Shown: positions 54,268-63,808, numbered from the stretch's first letter. The stretch: DNA of 64,000 bases from CAWAND01 sp963797485 (GCA_963797485.1 CAWCPF010000003.1:930001-994000), one strand, 5' to 3'. Program-made: numbers and translations. The notes: generated by a model from the sequence alone, not told the origin.

Positions 54268-55987
54268 ACGCGTCGCTTCAAAGGACTGCCCGTTTTCTCC
54301 GGGCCTGGCCATCGGGCCCGCCTGGATATACCATGCGGTCAAGGTCTCCGTGGTTGCGCATAAAATCACCGACCCCGAAAGCGAATGGATGCGGCTTCAA
54401 TCGGCCGTCAATCTAGCCCGTGACCAACTTCAGGGGATCGAGGCCAAAGCCCGCAAGACGATTGGCGCCGACGAAGCTGATATCTTTGCTGCCCACCAGG
54501 CATTCTTGGATGACATTGAACTCATGGCCAAGGTCCGGACATCGATCCTCGACGAACATACCAATGCCGAGGCTGCGATCAAGGCCGCTTATGACGAGTA
54601 CTCGGACACGTTGGCCAACATGGACGACCCGTACTTCAAGGCGCGGGCACAGGACCTGACGGATGTGTCCGAACGTGTATTGCGGTGTCTGAAGGGGGAA
54701 GCCGACGAAAACTCGGTCTTCTTGACTCAACCGTCGGTCATCTGTGGCCATGGACCTGACGCCGTCCGATACGGTGGGCTTCGATCGCGACAAGATCTTG
54801 GGGATCTGCATCGCCAAAGGAGGTCCTACCTCGCACACGGCGATCCTGGCCCGCAGCATTGGGGTCCCGGCCGTGGTGGGGGCTTCGTTCGAAATCGACG
54901 AACTTGAGAACGAAGTACTCACAGTCTTGGACGGGGGAGAGGGCTCGATCATTTTTGGGCCGACCTCAACGAATTGGAACTGGCCAAGGAAAAGAAAGCG
55001 GCATGGGAGTCCGCCCGGGCTGGGCAGCTCGCCGAAGCCGACAAGCCGGCCACGACGGTGGATGGCCGCAAGGTTGAGGTTGCCGCGAACATCGGCGGGG
55101 TCAGTGATGCGATCAAGGCCCTGGAGATGGGGGCTGAAGAAGTCGGTCTGTTCCGCACCGAGTTCCTCTACTTGGATCGAACTGAACTCCTCAACATCGA
55201 AGATCAAGTTTCGATTTACCACAATGTTTTCGATCTCATGGCGGGAAAACCTGTGGTGGTTCGAACCCTGGACATCGGGGGCGACAAAAACGTTCTTACT
55301 TGGGCCTTCGCCGAGGAGCAAATCCGTCTTGGGTTGGCGGGGGATGCTGGCATGGTCCGGGAGCGGGCCGATATGATTCGAGAACCAGTTTCGGGCCCTT
55401 CTGTTGGCCGGAACCCAATGCGACCTGAGGATCATGCTTCCGATGGTCTCCGGTGTCGGGGAAGTCGCTCGGTCCCGTGAGATCTTTGATCAGGTGCGCC
55501 AGGAGCTTGAGTCGGAGGGCCGTCTCGGCGGTTCCAAGGTCGAATTTGGCATCATGATCGAGGTCCCTTCCGCCGCTCTCTTGGCCGAGCATCTGGCCGA
55601 GCTTGTGGATTTCTTCAGCATCGGGACCAACAATTTAACTCAATACACGCTCGCGAGTGGACCGTACCAACGAACGCGTCGCCGTGCTCGCCAGCCCTTT
55701 CAACCCCGCGGTTTTGCGGCTAATCTCCATCACGATCGAGGCCGGCCACCGCCACGGGAAATGGGTTGGCATGTGTGGGGAGCTAGCTGGAGACCCAAAG
55801 GCGGTCCCGCTCCTGCTAGGGTTAGGGCTGGACGAATTCAGCATGGCGCCAAGCAGCATTCCAGAGGTCAAGCAGGCCATTCGAAGCTGGTCAATGGACG
55901 CGGTGCGAGAAGTGGCGCAGCGAGCCTTGGGCATGAGCGGATCGTCGGAAGTGATCCAGTATCTCGAAGAAAATTACGCCCGGCTAA
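54268..55987 (+). CDS. ptsI: PTS enzyme I, unit 2 (six frameshifts, ACG in place of the start)
   Basis: Behind GGAGG lies ACG (54268) where ATG is expected, then RRFKGLPVSPGLAIGPAW. Frame breaks occur near 54297, 54750, 54964, 55392, 55662 and 55965 (five extra bases, one missing). Read across them, the protein keeps GGPTSHTAILARSIG with the active histidine, LFRTEFLYLDR, VDFFSIGTNNLTQYTLAVDR and MCGELAGDPKAVP. The corrected length of 571 residues fits the family. It completes PTS unit 2. So many indels could mean a dead gene or poor local sequence quality; the preserved motifs favour the latter. Confidence 0.82.
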
Positions 55988-56237
55988 GTCATCCGGCTCG
56001 TTCGTCCGAGGCCGACAACCTGCCTTGGGTCGTCCACCCCACCGCCGGGGATGGGGTCTATTGGACGCGTCTTCTGACCCTTGATGGTGGCGGGATCGTC
56101 GCCCTTCCATTTGTGAAGAATGGCATAAGACTGAAGACGTGGCCTCACCGGTGGAATTTGCCCGACCTCGGCGGGGAGGCGGTCGCATCGGCTCGTCACG
56201 TCCGGGGAATCGCCCTCAAGTGGGCAGAAAAGAAAAG

Positions 56238-56261
56238 ACCGCCTGGCATGCCAGGCGGTCG
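56238..56261 (-). terminator. Terminator of tRNA-Pro
   Basis: GACCGCCTGGCA and its exact complement form a 24-base palindrome directly after the tRNA. A TTTTCTTTTC tract follows on the minus strand. Confidence 0.85.
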
Positions 56262-56265
56262 AAGG

Positions 56266-56340
56266 TCGGGGCGGGCGGATTTGAACCTCCGACCCCCTGC
56301 ACCCCATGCAGGTGCGCTAGCCGGGCTGCGCCACGCCCCG
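56266..56340 (-). tRNA. tRNA-Pro (GGG)
   Basis: The acceptor CGGGGCG pairs with CGCCCCG. The anticodon stem-loop is CCTGC-ATGGGGT-GCAGG with anticodon GGG, and the T-arm is GGAGGTTCAAATCC. CCA is not encoded (CCT follows the discriminator A). Confidence 0.93.
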
Positions 56341-56351
56341 ACGGTGGACGG

Positions 56352-56380
56352 ATTATAGCCGACGGAACGCCGGGCCTCAA
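56352..56380 (-). promoter_or_regulatory. Promoter of tRNA-Pro
   Basis: On the minus strand, TTGAGG (56380-56375) and TATAAT (56357-56352) are 17 bases apart, and the tRNA starts 11 bases after the -10. The -35 overlaps the stop of the M20 peptidase gene. Confidence 0.75.
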
Positions 56381-57749
56381 GCCAATTCGTCTCCCGCGCC
56401 AAAGCGTTGCACGATACGGGCTGTGTGCCGCACCCCGCGCACGAACTCGCTCACCAGGATGTGCTCATTCGGCGCGTGTATTCGCGCGCCGGGATAGCCA
56501 ATTCCGGCCGTGGCGATGGGCACGTGCAAATTGGCGATGAAGGTGTGGACGGGACCCGAGCCGCCGACCAGAGGCTCAATCAATTGCGGCTGGCCATACA
56601 CCTCGCGGGCCGTCTCCACCACCATTTGAAGAAAGGGGTTATCGGGGGGCGTGCGACCCGGCGGCTCCCCCGCCAGCCGGTGCACCTGGACGTCCCCAAA
56701 GCCTTGCGCCTGCAAATGGGTCTCGAGCTGCTCGAAGACCTCGTCCGGGTCTTGATCCGGGACCAGCCGGAAGTCCACTTTGGCCCTGGCTTCTGCCGGC
56801 AAGACCGTCTTGGTCCCCACGCCCTGATACCCGGAGGTCAGGCCGCAGATGGTGCAGGTGGGGGTGAAGACTTCCTCCCGGTGCAGGTCGAGCCCGCCTT
56901 CCAAACCCTTGATGAAGTGTTCGACTCCGTAGGTCTGCTTGTATTCATGCGAGACCTCCGGGAGCAGCTCCAAGAGTTCAAGATCCCGCCGCGCTCGGGG
57001 GCACCACCCGATCGTAGAAACCGGGAATGCGAATGCGCTCGTCGGGGCCCTTCAAGCTGGCAAGTGCCCACGTCAGGCGCCAGGCGGAGTTGGGGAAGAT
57101 ACCACCGCCCAGACCGGAATGGGCATCGAGGTCGGCCGTGTGGCTGGTCAACTCCACATACAGGATGCCGCGCAGCCCGGCAGACTGAACCGGCCGGCCG
57201 TCGTGATCGACGCCGCCGAATTCCCAGATGCACGCATCCGCCGCCAGCCGACCGGCATGCGTCTCGATGAACTCAGGCAGGTTCGGGCTGCCGATCTCTT
57301 CTTCGCCCTCGACGATGAACTTGACGCGGCAGGGCAGCTCGGGTTGGATCGCCAGGATGGCGTCCAGGGCGGCCAGGCGGCACACCAGGTGGCCCTTGTC
57401 GTCGCTGACTCCCCGGGCGTAAAGTTTGCCGTCCCGCAGGCTGGGTTCAAACGGGGGTGTCTCCCAAAGCTCCAATGGCTCGGGGGGTTGGACGTCATAG
57501 TGGTTGTAAAACAGCAATGTCCGTTCGGATGTGCCGGCCCGCTCAGCTACCACCACCGGCTGCCCGAGGCTGGGAAGGATCTCAACCTGGAAGCCGCGCG
57601 CCCTCGAGCATCTTGCCGACGAGCTCGGCACACGCGGACATGCCCAAATTCTGGGCGGCGATGCTCGGCTGTGCGCACAGGCGCTTGAGGCTTTCGAGCT
57701 GAGCCGGGAGCTGGGAATCGATGGCGGCGTCCAGAGGGGCGTTATCCAT
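56377..57749 (-). CDS. M20-family dipeptidase/metallopeptidase (two frameshifts)
   Basis: The start at 57749 is MDNAPLDAAIDSQLPAQLES. Extra bases near 57600 and 56985 break the frame. Corrected, it has the metal-binding blocks FYNHYDVQPPEPLELW, ARGVSDDKGHLVCRL and IVEGEEEIGSPNL with the catalytic glutamate, then VLPAEARAKVDFRLVPDQDP. The final metal histidine is in YPGARIHAPNEHI. The corrected length of 456 residues is typical of cytosolic dipeptidases. It is divergent from the cyclase-family gene. Confidence 0.88.
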
Positions 57750-57838
57750 TACAGAAGCTCCAAAGGTGTCACGGGGAGAGGCGGGCCAAATTGCGCCAGG
57801 TTAATTCTAACGCTAAAATCCCGGCACTTGGAGACCGC

Positions 57839-58471
57839 ATGCGCATACACGATATCTCCCTGAATGTGGAAGAGGGGCTGCCCCAGTGGCCGGGGGATCC
57901 GCCTTTGCGTGTTGAACGCTGGGCTTCGATCGCCAAGGGCCAGCCGGCCAACGTCTCCAAGTTGTCGGCCTGCGTGCACCTCGGAACGCATGTGGATGCG
58001 CCGCTGCATTTCATCAAAGATGGCGTCCCGGTTGAGCGACTGTCCTTGAAAGACCTGAATGGTCGAGCCTACGTGGTCCATCTGCCGCAGGCCAGCGTGC
58101 TCGACGAGGCCACCCTGACCCAGGCCGGCATCCCCGCCCGAACGCGCCGGGTGTTGTTCAAGACCCGCAACTCGAAGCTCTGGGCCCGGCGGGAGAAGCA
58201 GTTTCAGAGGGATTTTGTGGCCCTCGACCGGAGCGGGGCGCGCTGGCTGGTCAAGCGCGGCGTTCGCCTGGTGGGGATCGACTATCTCTCCGTGGCCACG
58301 TGGGACGATGCGGCCGAAACACACCGCATCTTGCTCGGCGCCGGGGTGGTGATCGTCGAGGGGCTCGACCTTTCGTCGGTGGGTCCAGGTCGTTATGAGC
58401 TGCACTGCCTGCCCCTCAAGCTGGTGGGATGCGAGGGTGCCCCTGCCCGGGCGATCCTGATTGGCGTGTGA
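57839..58471 (+). CDS. Cyclase-family protein (kynurenine formamidase-like metal hydrolase)
   Basis: ATG 57839 (MRIHDISLNVEEGLPQWPG) follows TTGGAGA. The 210-residue protein has the family metal motif HLGTHVDAPLHF, and a later histidine in ETHRILLGAG. Such enzymes hydrolyse N-formylkynurenine or other amides and lactones. No other tryptophan-breakdown gene is nearby, so the substrate is open. Confidence 0.85.
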   Translation: MRIHDISLNVEEGLPQWPGDPPLRVERWASIAKGQPANVSKLSACVHLGTHVDAPLHFIKDGVPVERLSLKDLNGRAYVVHLPQASVLDEATLTQAGIPARTRRVLFKTRNSKLWARREKQFQRDFVALDRSGARWLVKRGVRLVGIDYLSVATWDDAAETHRILLGAGVVIVEGLDLSSVGPGRYELHCLPLKLVGCEGAPARAILIGV

Positions 58472-58559
58472 TATTCACTCGCGAGAGGCGAGGCCATGCC
58501 GGCCCCACGAGGTCTGATCTCGAGTTATATCGAAGGCGGTTCGGAAAGGAAACCAGACC

Positions 58560-58949
58560 ATGACCGCATCACAACTCACCGTCCTGGCCATTGCCTTGGG
58601 AGTCATCCTGGGCGTGGTCGTGTTGATCTGGGCCCTGGCCTCCACACGGCGTATGGCCAAAGAGGACCACGCCCCGCCTGAATCGCTCGAGGCGCTGAAG
58701 GATGCTCGCATCGACCCTGGCGAAAGAGTCGCCAGCCCGATCGGCGAGGAAATCGAGTTGCTTGTCAACGCCGAGCTCAAGTCGCACCCGGATCTGGCCA
58801 ACCATCAGGTTGATTTCGCCACCGCCGGGGACGAATCGCTGACGTTCTGGGTGGACGGTGTGGCATACCATCAACTCGCCGACATCCCGGACGAGCGCAT
58901 TCGGAATGCCGTGCGAGCCAGCGTGGAGAAATTCAACAAATCCTCATGA
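58560..58949 (+). CDS. Membrane-anchored hypothetical protein
   Basis: The 129 residues begin with one strong helix (about 5-27) followed by a charged cytoplasmic part. GGAAAGGAAACCAGACC precedes the ATG. Its stop overlaps the start of the aldolase gene (ATGA), so it is probably translated. I recognise no family. Confidence 0.65.
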   Translation: MTASQLTVLAIALGVILGVVVLIWALASTRRMAKEDHAPPESLEALKDARIDPGERVASPIGEEIELLVNAELKSHPDLANHQVDFATAGDESLTFWVDGVAYHQLADIPDERIRNAVRASVEKFNKSS

Positions 58950-59854
58950 CCGCCGCCACCGGGGACCGGCTGCGGCTGGCAGGCATTTACCCGCCGATCC
59001 CAACTCCCTTTGACGAGGACGGCGAGCTGCATCTGAAGGCGCTCCAGGAGAACCTGGCTCGATGGGGGGCGGAACCGCTTCAAGGTCATGTCGTGGGCGG
59101 TTCGAATGGGGAGTTTGTGCTGCTCTCCCCCGATGAGCGCCTGGCGGTCGTCGGGGTGGCCCGCGAGGCAATCCCCGCCGACCGGCTTTTGATTGCCGGC
59201 GCGGGGGCCGAGTTGACCCGGCTGACCCTCGAACTGGCCGAACGGATGGCGGCTCTCGGCGCGGACGCCCTGCTGGTGGTCACGCCCAGCTACTACAAGG
59301 GCCATATGACGGCCGGCGCGCTGGTCGAGCATTTCGTCCAGGTGGCTGACCGCTCGCCGGTGCCGGTCGTGCTCTACAACGTCCCGGCCAACACCGGACT
59401 TAACATACCCATCGAGGCGGTCGTGGAGCTGGCCGGCCACCCCAATATCGCCGGGCTGAAGGACAGCGGAGGCGACATCGTCCGCATCGCCAGCCTGATC
59501 GCTGAGGCGCCGGATGGTTTTCAAGTGCTGGCCGGATCGGCCAGCTTCTTTCTGCCGGCCTTGAGTGTCGGGGCGGTCGGCTGTGTGCCGGCCCTGGGCA
59601 ACCTGGCGGCGGCTCAACTCGCTCAATTGCTGTCTCACTTTCGCGCCGGGGAAGAGGCGGAAGCGGCGGCCATCCAGCACCGGCTGATGGCCCCCAATCG
59701 CGCCGTCACCAGCCAGTACGGAGTGGCAGGGCTCAAAGCGGGTTTGGAAATGCGCGGGTTCTATGGGGGACCGGTCCGGGGCCCGCTCCGGCCGCTCACT
59801 CCGCCGGAACGCGCCGACCTCGAACACACTCTGAGCCAAGCTGGTCTGATCTGA
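58946..59854 (+). CDS. DapA-superfamily aldolase, 4-hydroxy-2-oxoglutarate aldolase-like
   Basis: The 302-residue TIM barrel has the Schiff-base lysine in IAGLKDSGGDIVR and the tyrosine in VLYNVPANTGLNIP. The strand VVGGSNGEFVLLSPDERL has S-N where dihydrodipicolinate synthases have T-T. That form is seen in 4-hydroxy-2-oxoglutarate aldolases, so a pyruvate-releasing catabolic role is more likely than lysine synthesis. It converges on a FAD-dependent amine or amino-acid oxidase gene. Confidence 0.85.
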   Translation: MTAATGDRLRLAGIYPPIPTPFDEDGELHLKALQENLARWGAEPLQGHVVGGSNGEFVLLSPDERLAVVGVAREAIPADRLLIAGAGAELTRLTLELAERMAALGADALLVVTPSYYKGHMTAGALVEHFVQVADRSPVPVVLYNVPANTGLNIPIEAVVELAGHPNIAGLKDSGGDIVRIASLIAEAPDGFQVLAGSASFFLPALSVGAVGCVPALGNLAAAQLAQLLSHFRAGEEAEAAAIQHRLMAPNRAVTSQYGVAGLKAGLEMRGFYGGPVRGPLRPLTPPERADLEHTLSQAGLI

Positions 59855-59871
59855 ACCCCCCAGGGGGGGAT

Positions 59872-61251
59872 TCACAACTGGCCGGACCTCTCCCAGGTTT
59901 CCAGCAGAGTTAGATACTCAGGGTCCTGATAACGATCCGGCGAGAACCAGCCGGCATACTCCGGCAGCGGACTGCGAGTGACGTGGGCGGCCACCAGCTC
60001 GCCGGCGGCCGGGGAAGACATCATCCCGTACCCCGAAAGCGCGCCGATCACGTACGCGCCCTCGACCGGCAGCGGGCCAGCCAGTAGCCGGTTCTCGGTC
60101 GTCTTCACATAATAGCCACCGTCGACGAACGGTCTGGGCATCTTGCCCACGTAACGCCTCAAGCCGGGGATCATGGTCGACAAACCGCGCAAAGTGACCT
60201 CCGGATACAGCACCTGATCGAAGGTCGGCGGAAATACCGGATGGACCGGATCCAGGTCGTAGGTCCACAACATCAGCACGATGGGGCTGCCTGACGAACC
60301 CTCCGGGCGCATGTGGACACCGGCCGGCATCGTCTCCAGCAGCCACGCCGTCTCGGGGTCCTCCGCCAGCGCCTGGTGCTCCTCCGGCGTCCAATCCAGC
60401 CGCTGGGCGTCGCCCCAGATGACCAAGGGGGCGTGGCGCGGGATGACGCCCTGCGGATCGGCCATCGCGACTTTGGCGTGCAGCTCGCAATAAATGGGCA
60501 GGTCCAGGCCGAGCATCGCCCCGACCTGGCCGGCTTTGGGACCTGCGGCAACCACGAAGCGCTCGGTGGACAGGGTGAGATCCTGGCCGCCGCCAATGTG
60601 CACGGCCTGGACGCGTGTGTCAATGTCGACGGATTCGACCCGGCCGCTCACCAGGCGCGCCCCATGGGCACGCGCTTGTGCCAGGAGCCACGCCCCGAGC
60701 TGTTGGCCGCTGAACCAGCCGCACCGCCTGGCGTGCAGGACGGCGATGGTCGAAGGAGTCAGATAGGGGAAATGTGCCTGGATCAAACCAGGGTCGAGCA
60801 TCAGATCGGCGCCCGTCATGTGAGCGGGGTAGCCTTCGGACGGCGCAGGCTCGTAGGTGGGATCGCCGGCCTGGCCGCGATAAATGCGGAGCGGTCCGGC
60901 ACCGTGAGCCTCGGCGTCGCGGCTGATGGCCAGGTACTCGTCAGCCTTGGCTGGATCTGCGGTGGCGAACAAATAGCCGCGGCGGTTAAGCTGGATGGCG
61001 TTGCGGGTCTCATCGGCCCAGCCCTCCAGCAAATCGATGCTGCGGTTCATCAGCGCCACCATGCCGTCGCCCGGGCCCGGCCACCAGTTGCGGTAGCACT
61101 CGGTCGATTTGTCGCTGGTCAGGCTCATGGAAGGCAGCTCATCGACCAGGACCACGTTCTTGACGCCGTGCCTGACGGTCAGGTGATACGCGGTGGAAAT
61201 GCCGGCCATCCCGGCGCCGCAGATGACCACATCGGCCGATTCACGGCTCAT
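59872..61251 (-). CDS. FAD-dependent oxidoreductase, DadA/sarcosine oxidase type
   Basis: ATG 61251 (MSRESADVVICGAGMAGIS) is chosen. The 459 residues have the N-terminal FAD motif VVICGAGMAGISTAYHL and FVVAAGPKAGQVGAMLG. The C-terminal GGYYVKTTENRLLAGP and ALSGYGMMSSPAAGELVA are characteristic of the D-amino-acid, glycine and sarcosine oxidase superfamily. The substrate is unknown. It follows folK on the same strand with a 61-base gap. Confidence 0.88.
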   Translation of the reverse strand: MSRESADVVICGAGMAGISTAYHLTVRHGVKNVVLVDELPSMSLTSDKSTECYRNWWPGPGDGMVALMNRSIDLLEGWADETRNAIQLNRRGYLFATADPAKADEYLAISRDAEAHGAGPLRIYRGQAGDPTYEPAPSEGYPAHMTGADLMLDPGLIQAHFPYLTPSTIAVLHARRCGWFSGQQLGAWLLAQARAHGARLVSGRVESVDIDTRVQAVHIGGGQDLTLSTERFVVAAGPKAGQVGAMLGLDLPIYCELHAKVAMADPQGVIPRHAPLVIWGDAQRLDWTPEEHQALAEDPETAWLLETMPAGVHMRPEGSSGSPIVLMLWTYDLDPVHPVFPPTFDQVLYPEVTLRGLSTMIPGLRRYVGKMPRPFVDGGYYVKTTENRLLAGPLPVEGAYVIGALSGYGMMSSPAAGELVAAHVTRSPLPEYAGWFSPDRYQDPEYLTLLETWERSGQL

Positions 61252-61312
61252 GCGCTTGACCGATGGGGAGGCTCGAGCGCGCAAGCCGGGCCGGGAAGCG
61301 GTCGAGAAGGGG

Positions 61313-61834
61313 TCATGGCGCAGCCGTGTCCGAGGCAACCGCCTTGAGGGCCGCAGTCAGCTTGGGCCGCGGGGTGAGATCCGCCCCTCGTGCCAGGCGG
61401 CGGGCAATCGAGTCTAGCGGCTCTCCGGTCACCGGGTGGAGCGCTTCCGGGGCGGCCTCGGCTGCCACGACGGCCAGGTACGGTCGAAGAAGCAGGTCGG
61501 GATCCGGCAGGGGATGGGCGGGGTCATCTTCGATCACGGAATCCCATAGACACACGTCGAGATCGACCGTGCGCGGCGCGTACTCGTCATCGCCATGGCG
61601 CCGTCCAAGCCGGTCCTCAATAGCCCGCAAGGTTTGGCGCAGGTCGGCCAGGGCCAGGTCCGTCTCGAGCCTGATGGCGGCGTTGACGAAATTCGGCTGG
61701 CCCGACGGGCCGACGGCCGGATTCTCGTAGGCGGCCGACAGCCCGCGGATGCGACCCAGGTCGGCGAGCGCCTGGACGGCCAGGGGCAGATTGACCTCCG
61801 GCTCGACATTGGAGCCCAGGGCGATGATGGCCAT
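61313..61834 (-). CDS. folK: 6-hydroxymethyl-7,8-dihydropterin pyrophosphokinase
   Basis: FolK moves pyrophosphate from ATP to 6-hydroxymethyl-dihydropterin in folate synthesis. The start at 61834 (MAIIALGSNVEPEVNLP) lies one base after the folB stop. The signature APRTVDLDVCLWDS is intact. The length is 173 residues, with a C-terminal extension of about 20. Confidence 0.94.
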   Translation of the reverse strand: MAIIALGSNVEPEVNLPLAVQALADLGRIRGLSAAYENPAVGPSGQPNFVNAAIRLETDLALADLRQTLRAIEDRLGRRHGDDEYAPRTVDLDVCLWDSVIEDDPAHPLPDPDLLLRPYLAVVAAEAAPEALHPVTGEPLDSIARRLARGADLTPRPKLTAALKAVASDTAAP

Positions 61835-61835
61835 C

Positions 61836-62204
61836 TCACTCAAAGTCGCCCGCCTGGCGCTCGATTTCAACCCCCACCGAGCGCGCAAACCGCACCGCGC
61901 CGGGCTTCTCGGCGCGGACGCGCACGCGCCAGACACGTGGGAATCCCAGGCACAATTGCGCAAGCTGGGCGGCCAGTGCCTCCAGGGTGAGAGGCTGGTG
62001 GTTCTTCACATGCTCAATGACCGCTTTAGCCACCGTCCGGTAGCTGACCGTGTCATCGATCTTGTCGCTGGCGCCGGCGGGTTTTAGGTCGGTGAACAGC
62101 GTCAGGTTGATGACGATGTTCTGTTCGATGTCGCGTTCCCAATCGTTGACGCCAATCACGCCGCGCACCAGCAGATCCACAATCTCGATTTTGTCTTCCG
62201 CCAT
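61836..62204 (-). CDS. folB: Dihydroneopterin aldolase
   Basis: FolB cleaves dihydroneopterin to hydroxymethyl-dihydropterin and glycolaldehyde. The start at 62204 is MAEDKIEIVDLLVRGVIG. Seen: GVNDWERDIEQNIVINLTL, DTVSYRTVAKAVIEHV, the catalytic-lysine region RVRAEKPGAVRFARSVGVEI. The length of 122 residues is normal. Confidence 0.94.
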   Translation of the reverse strand: MAEDKIEIVDLLVRGVIGVNDWERDIEQNIVINLTLFTDLKPAGASDKIDDTVSYRTVAKAVIEHVKNHQPLTLEALAAQLAQLCLGFPRVWRVRVRAEKPGAVRFARSVGVEIERQAGDFE

Positions 62205-62217
62205 CCTGGGACGCTCC

Positions 62218-62961
62218 TTAGACGAGGTGCCGCCCGCCGTCGACATACACGATTTGGCCGGTCATGTAGTCCGGTCCGGCGACCAAAAACATCAGCCCCT
62301 CGACGGCCTCAGCCACGCTGCCCCACCGGCCGGCGGGCACACCCTGGATGGGTTTGTCGGCTGCCTCCGGCCCGAGGTCGCTGGGAGGCAGAATGGCCCC
62401 CAGTGCCAACGCGTTGACGCGCAAGGAGGGAGCGTACGCCAGCGCCAGACTGCGCGTGGCGGCCGCCAGCCCGGCCTTGCTGATGGTGTAGGGCACGTGG
62501 TCCGCGCCGGGATGGAGCGCCCGCCAGTCGAGGACGTTGACCACTGAACCGGGACGGCCGGCCAGATGCCGGGCCAGGGCCTGGATCAGGAAGAAAGGCG
62601 CGGTCAGGTTGAGGCGCATGTGGCGCACCCAGGCGTCGAGGTCGGTGGTTTCGGCCGTGAGCGGCTCAAAGATCGAGGCGCTGTTGACCAGAATATCCAG
62701 GGCGTGCATCTCCCGGGCTACCCGGCTGATCAGGTCGATTGCCTGCTGGACGTCCCCCAGGTCGGCTTGAAAAAGCTCGGCGCGCCGGCCCAGCGCGCGC
62801 GCCTGTGAGGCGGTCTGCTGCGCGCCGGAGTCCGAGCCATGGTAGTGGACTGCCAGATCGGCGCCGGACTGGGCCAATCCGAGCGCAAAGGCCTGACCGA
62901 GCCGGCGTCCCGAACCCGTCACCAGCGCCGTCCGCCCCGCCAGCGGTTTGTGATCGTCCAT
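62218..62961 (-). CDS. Short-chain dehydrogenase, pteridine reductase/FolM-like
   Basis: The start is 62961 (MDDHKPLAGRTALVTGSG) or 62970 (MEPMDD); the ribosome site does not decide. The 247 residues have the NADP motif TGSGRRLGQAFALGLA with the arginine pair typical of pteridine reductases, NSASIFEP and the catalytic YTISK. Between folE and folBK it probably reduces dihydropterins, or dihydrofolate in place of a classical DHFR; that role is inferred. Confidence 0.86.
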   Translation of the reverse strand: MDDHKPLAGRTALVTGSGRRLGQAFALGLAQSGADLAVHYHGSDSGAQQTASQARALGRRAELFQADLGDVQQAIDLISRVAREMHALDILVNSASIFEPLTAETTDLDAWVRHMRLNLTAPFFLIQALARHLAGRPGSVVNVLDWRALHPGADHVPYTISKAGLAAATRSLALAYAPSLRVNALALGAILPPSDLGPEAADKPIQGVPAGRWGSVAEAVEGLMFLVAGPDYMTGQIVYVDGGRHLV

Positions 62962-63043
62962 AGGCTCCATTCTACAATCAACCGCCAGTCGTCGGCGGCA
63001 GCGCCTGTGGTAGGATGCGTGCACAAATTATCTGGAGGCCGGG

Positions 63044-63667
63044 ATGCACGAAATTGAAGCCGCCGCCGAACTCCTGGGCGGCATCGGGGTCGCCAAGAAA
63101 GAAATCGCCGACGCGGTCACCAGCCTCATCCAGGCCTTTGGCGAGGAGGTCACTCGACCGGGGCTGGAAGACACGCCGCAGCGCGTGGCGCGCATGTATG
63201 ACGAGCTGCTGGCCGGCTATCACGTCGATCCCAATGAGCTCATCAACGACGCCCTGTTCGACGTGGACTACTCCGATATGGTCGTGGTCAAGAATATCGA
63301 GTTCTACAGCCTGTGCGAGCATCACCTGATCCCGTTCATGGGGCGGGTCCATGTGGCCTACATCCCATCCGACAAGATCATCGGCTTGTCGAAGATCCCC
63401 CGGGTGGTCGACTTGTTCAGCAAGCGGCTCCAGGTGCAGGAGCGCATGACCCGACAGATCGCCGACTTCCTGGACGCCGTTCTGAAGCCCATCGGGGTCG
63501 GGGTGGTGGTTGAAGCCTGGCACTTGTGCGCCGCCATGCGCGGCGTCAAGAAGGCCCACGCCGTCATGGTCACTAGTGCGTTATGCGGGACATTCCGCGA
63601 GAACTCGAAGACACGCCAGGAATTCCTGGAGCACGTCAGCCGGTCGGGCCCCGAGTTCTCGATCTAG
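63044..63667 (+). CDS. folE: GTP cyclohydrolase I
   Basis: FolE turns GTP into dihydroneopterin triphosphate, the first step of folate synthesis. GGAGGCCGGG precedes ATG 63044. The 207 residues contain EFYSLCEHHLIPFMGRVHVA (zinc and catalytic residues), IIGLSKIPRVVDLFSKRLQ and the second zinc cysteine in WHLCAAMRGV. It is divergent from the pteridine reductase-folB-folK group. Confidence 0.97.
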   Translation: MHEIEAAAELLGGIGVAKKEIADAVTSLIQAFGEEVTRPGLEDTPQRVARMYDELLAGYHVDPNELINDALFDVDYSDMVVVKNIEFYSLCEHHLIPFMGRVHVAYIPSDKIIGLSKIPRVVDLFSKRLQVQERMTRQIADFLDAVLKPIGVGVVVEAWHLCAAMRGVKKAHAVMVTSALCGTFRENSKTRQEFLEHVSRSGPEFSI

Positions 63668-63747
63668 CCCGGGCCCCGCGCCCCCGGCCCCCGTCCCCAT
63701 AGGTGACATTCGTTACTTGGCCGAGCAGAGCCCCCGGTCTACCCTGT

Positions 63748-63765
63748 TTGTGCCCTTTTTCACAA
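63748..63765. promoter_or_regulatory. Rex-type operator upstream of cydA
   Basis: TTGTG-CCCTTTTT-CACAA has the exact 18-base spacing of the Rex consensus TTGTGAANNNNTTCACAA, lacking only the inner AA/TT on one side. It lies 43 bases before the cydA start. Rex represses cytochrome bd genes at low NADH/NAD+ in several bacteria. Confidence 0.65.
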
Positions 63766-63808
63766 ATAGAGCCTGTTGCCCATCTCCGTCGGGCGGGGAG
63801 GATTCCGC

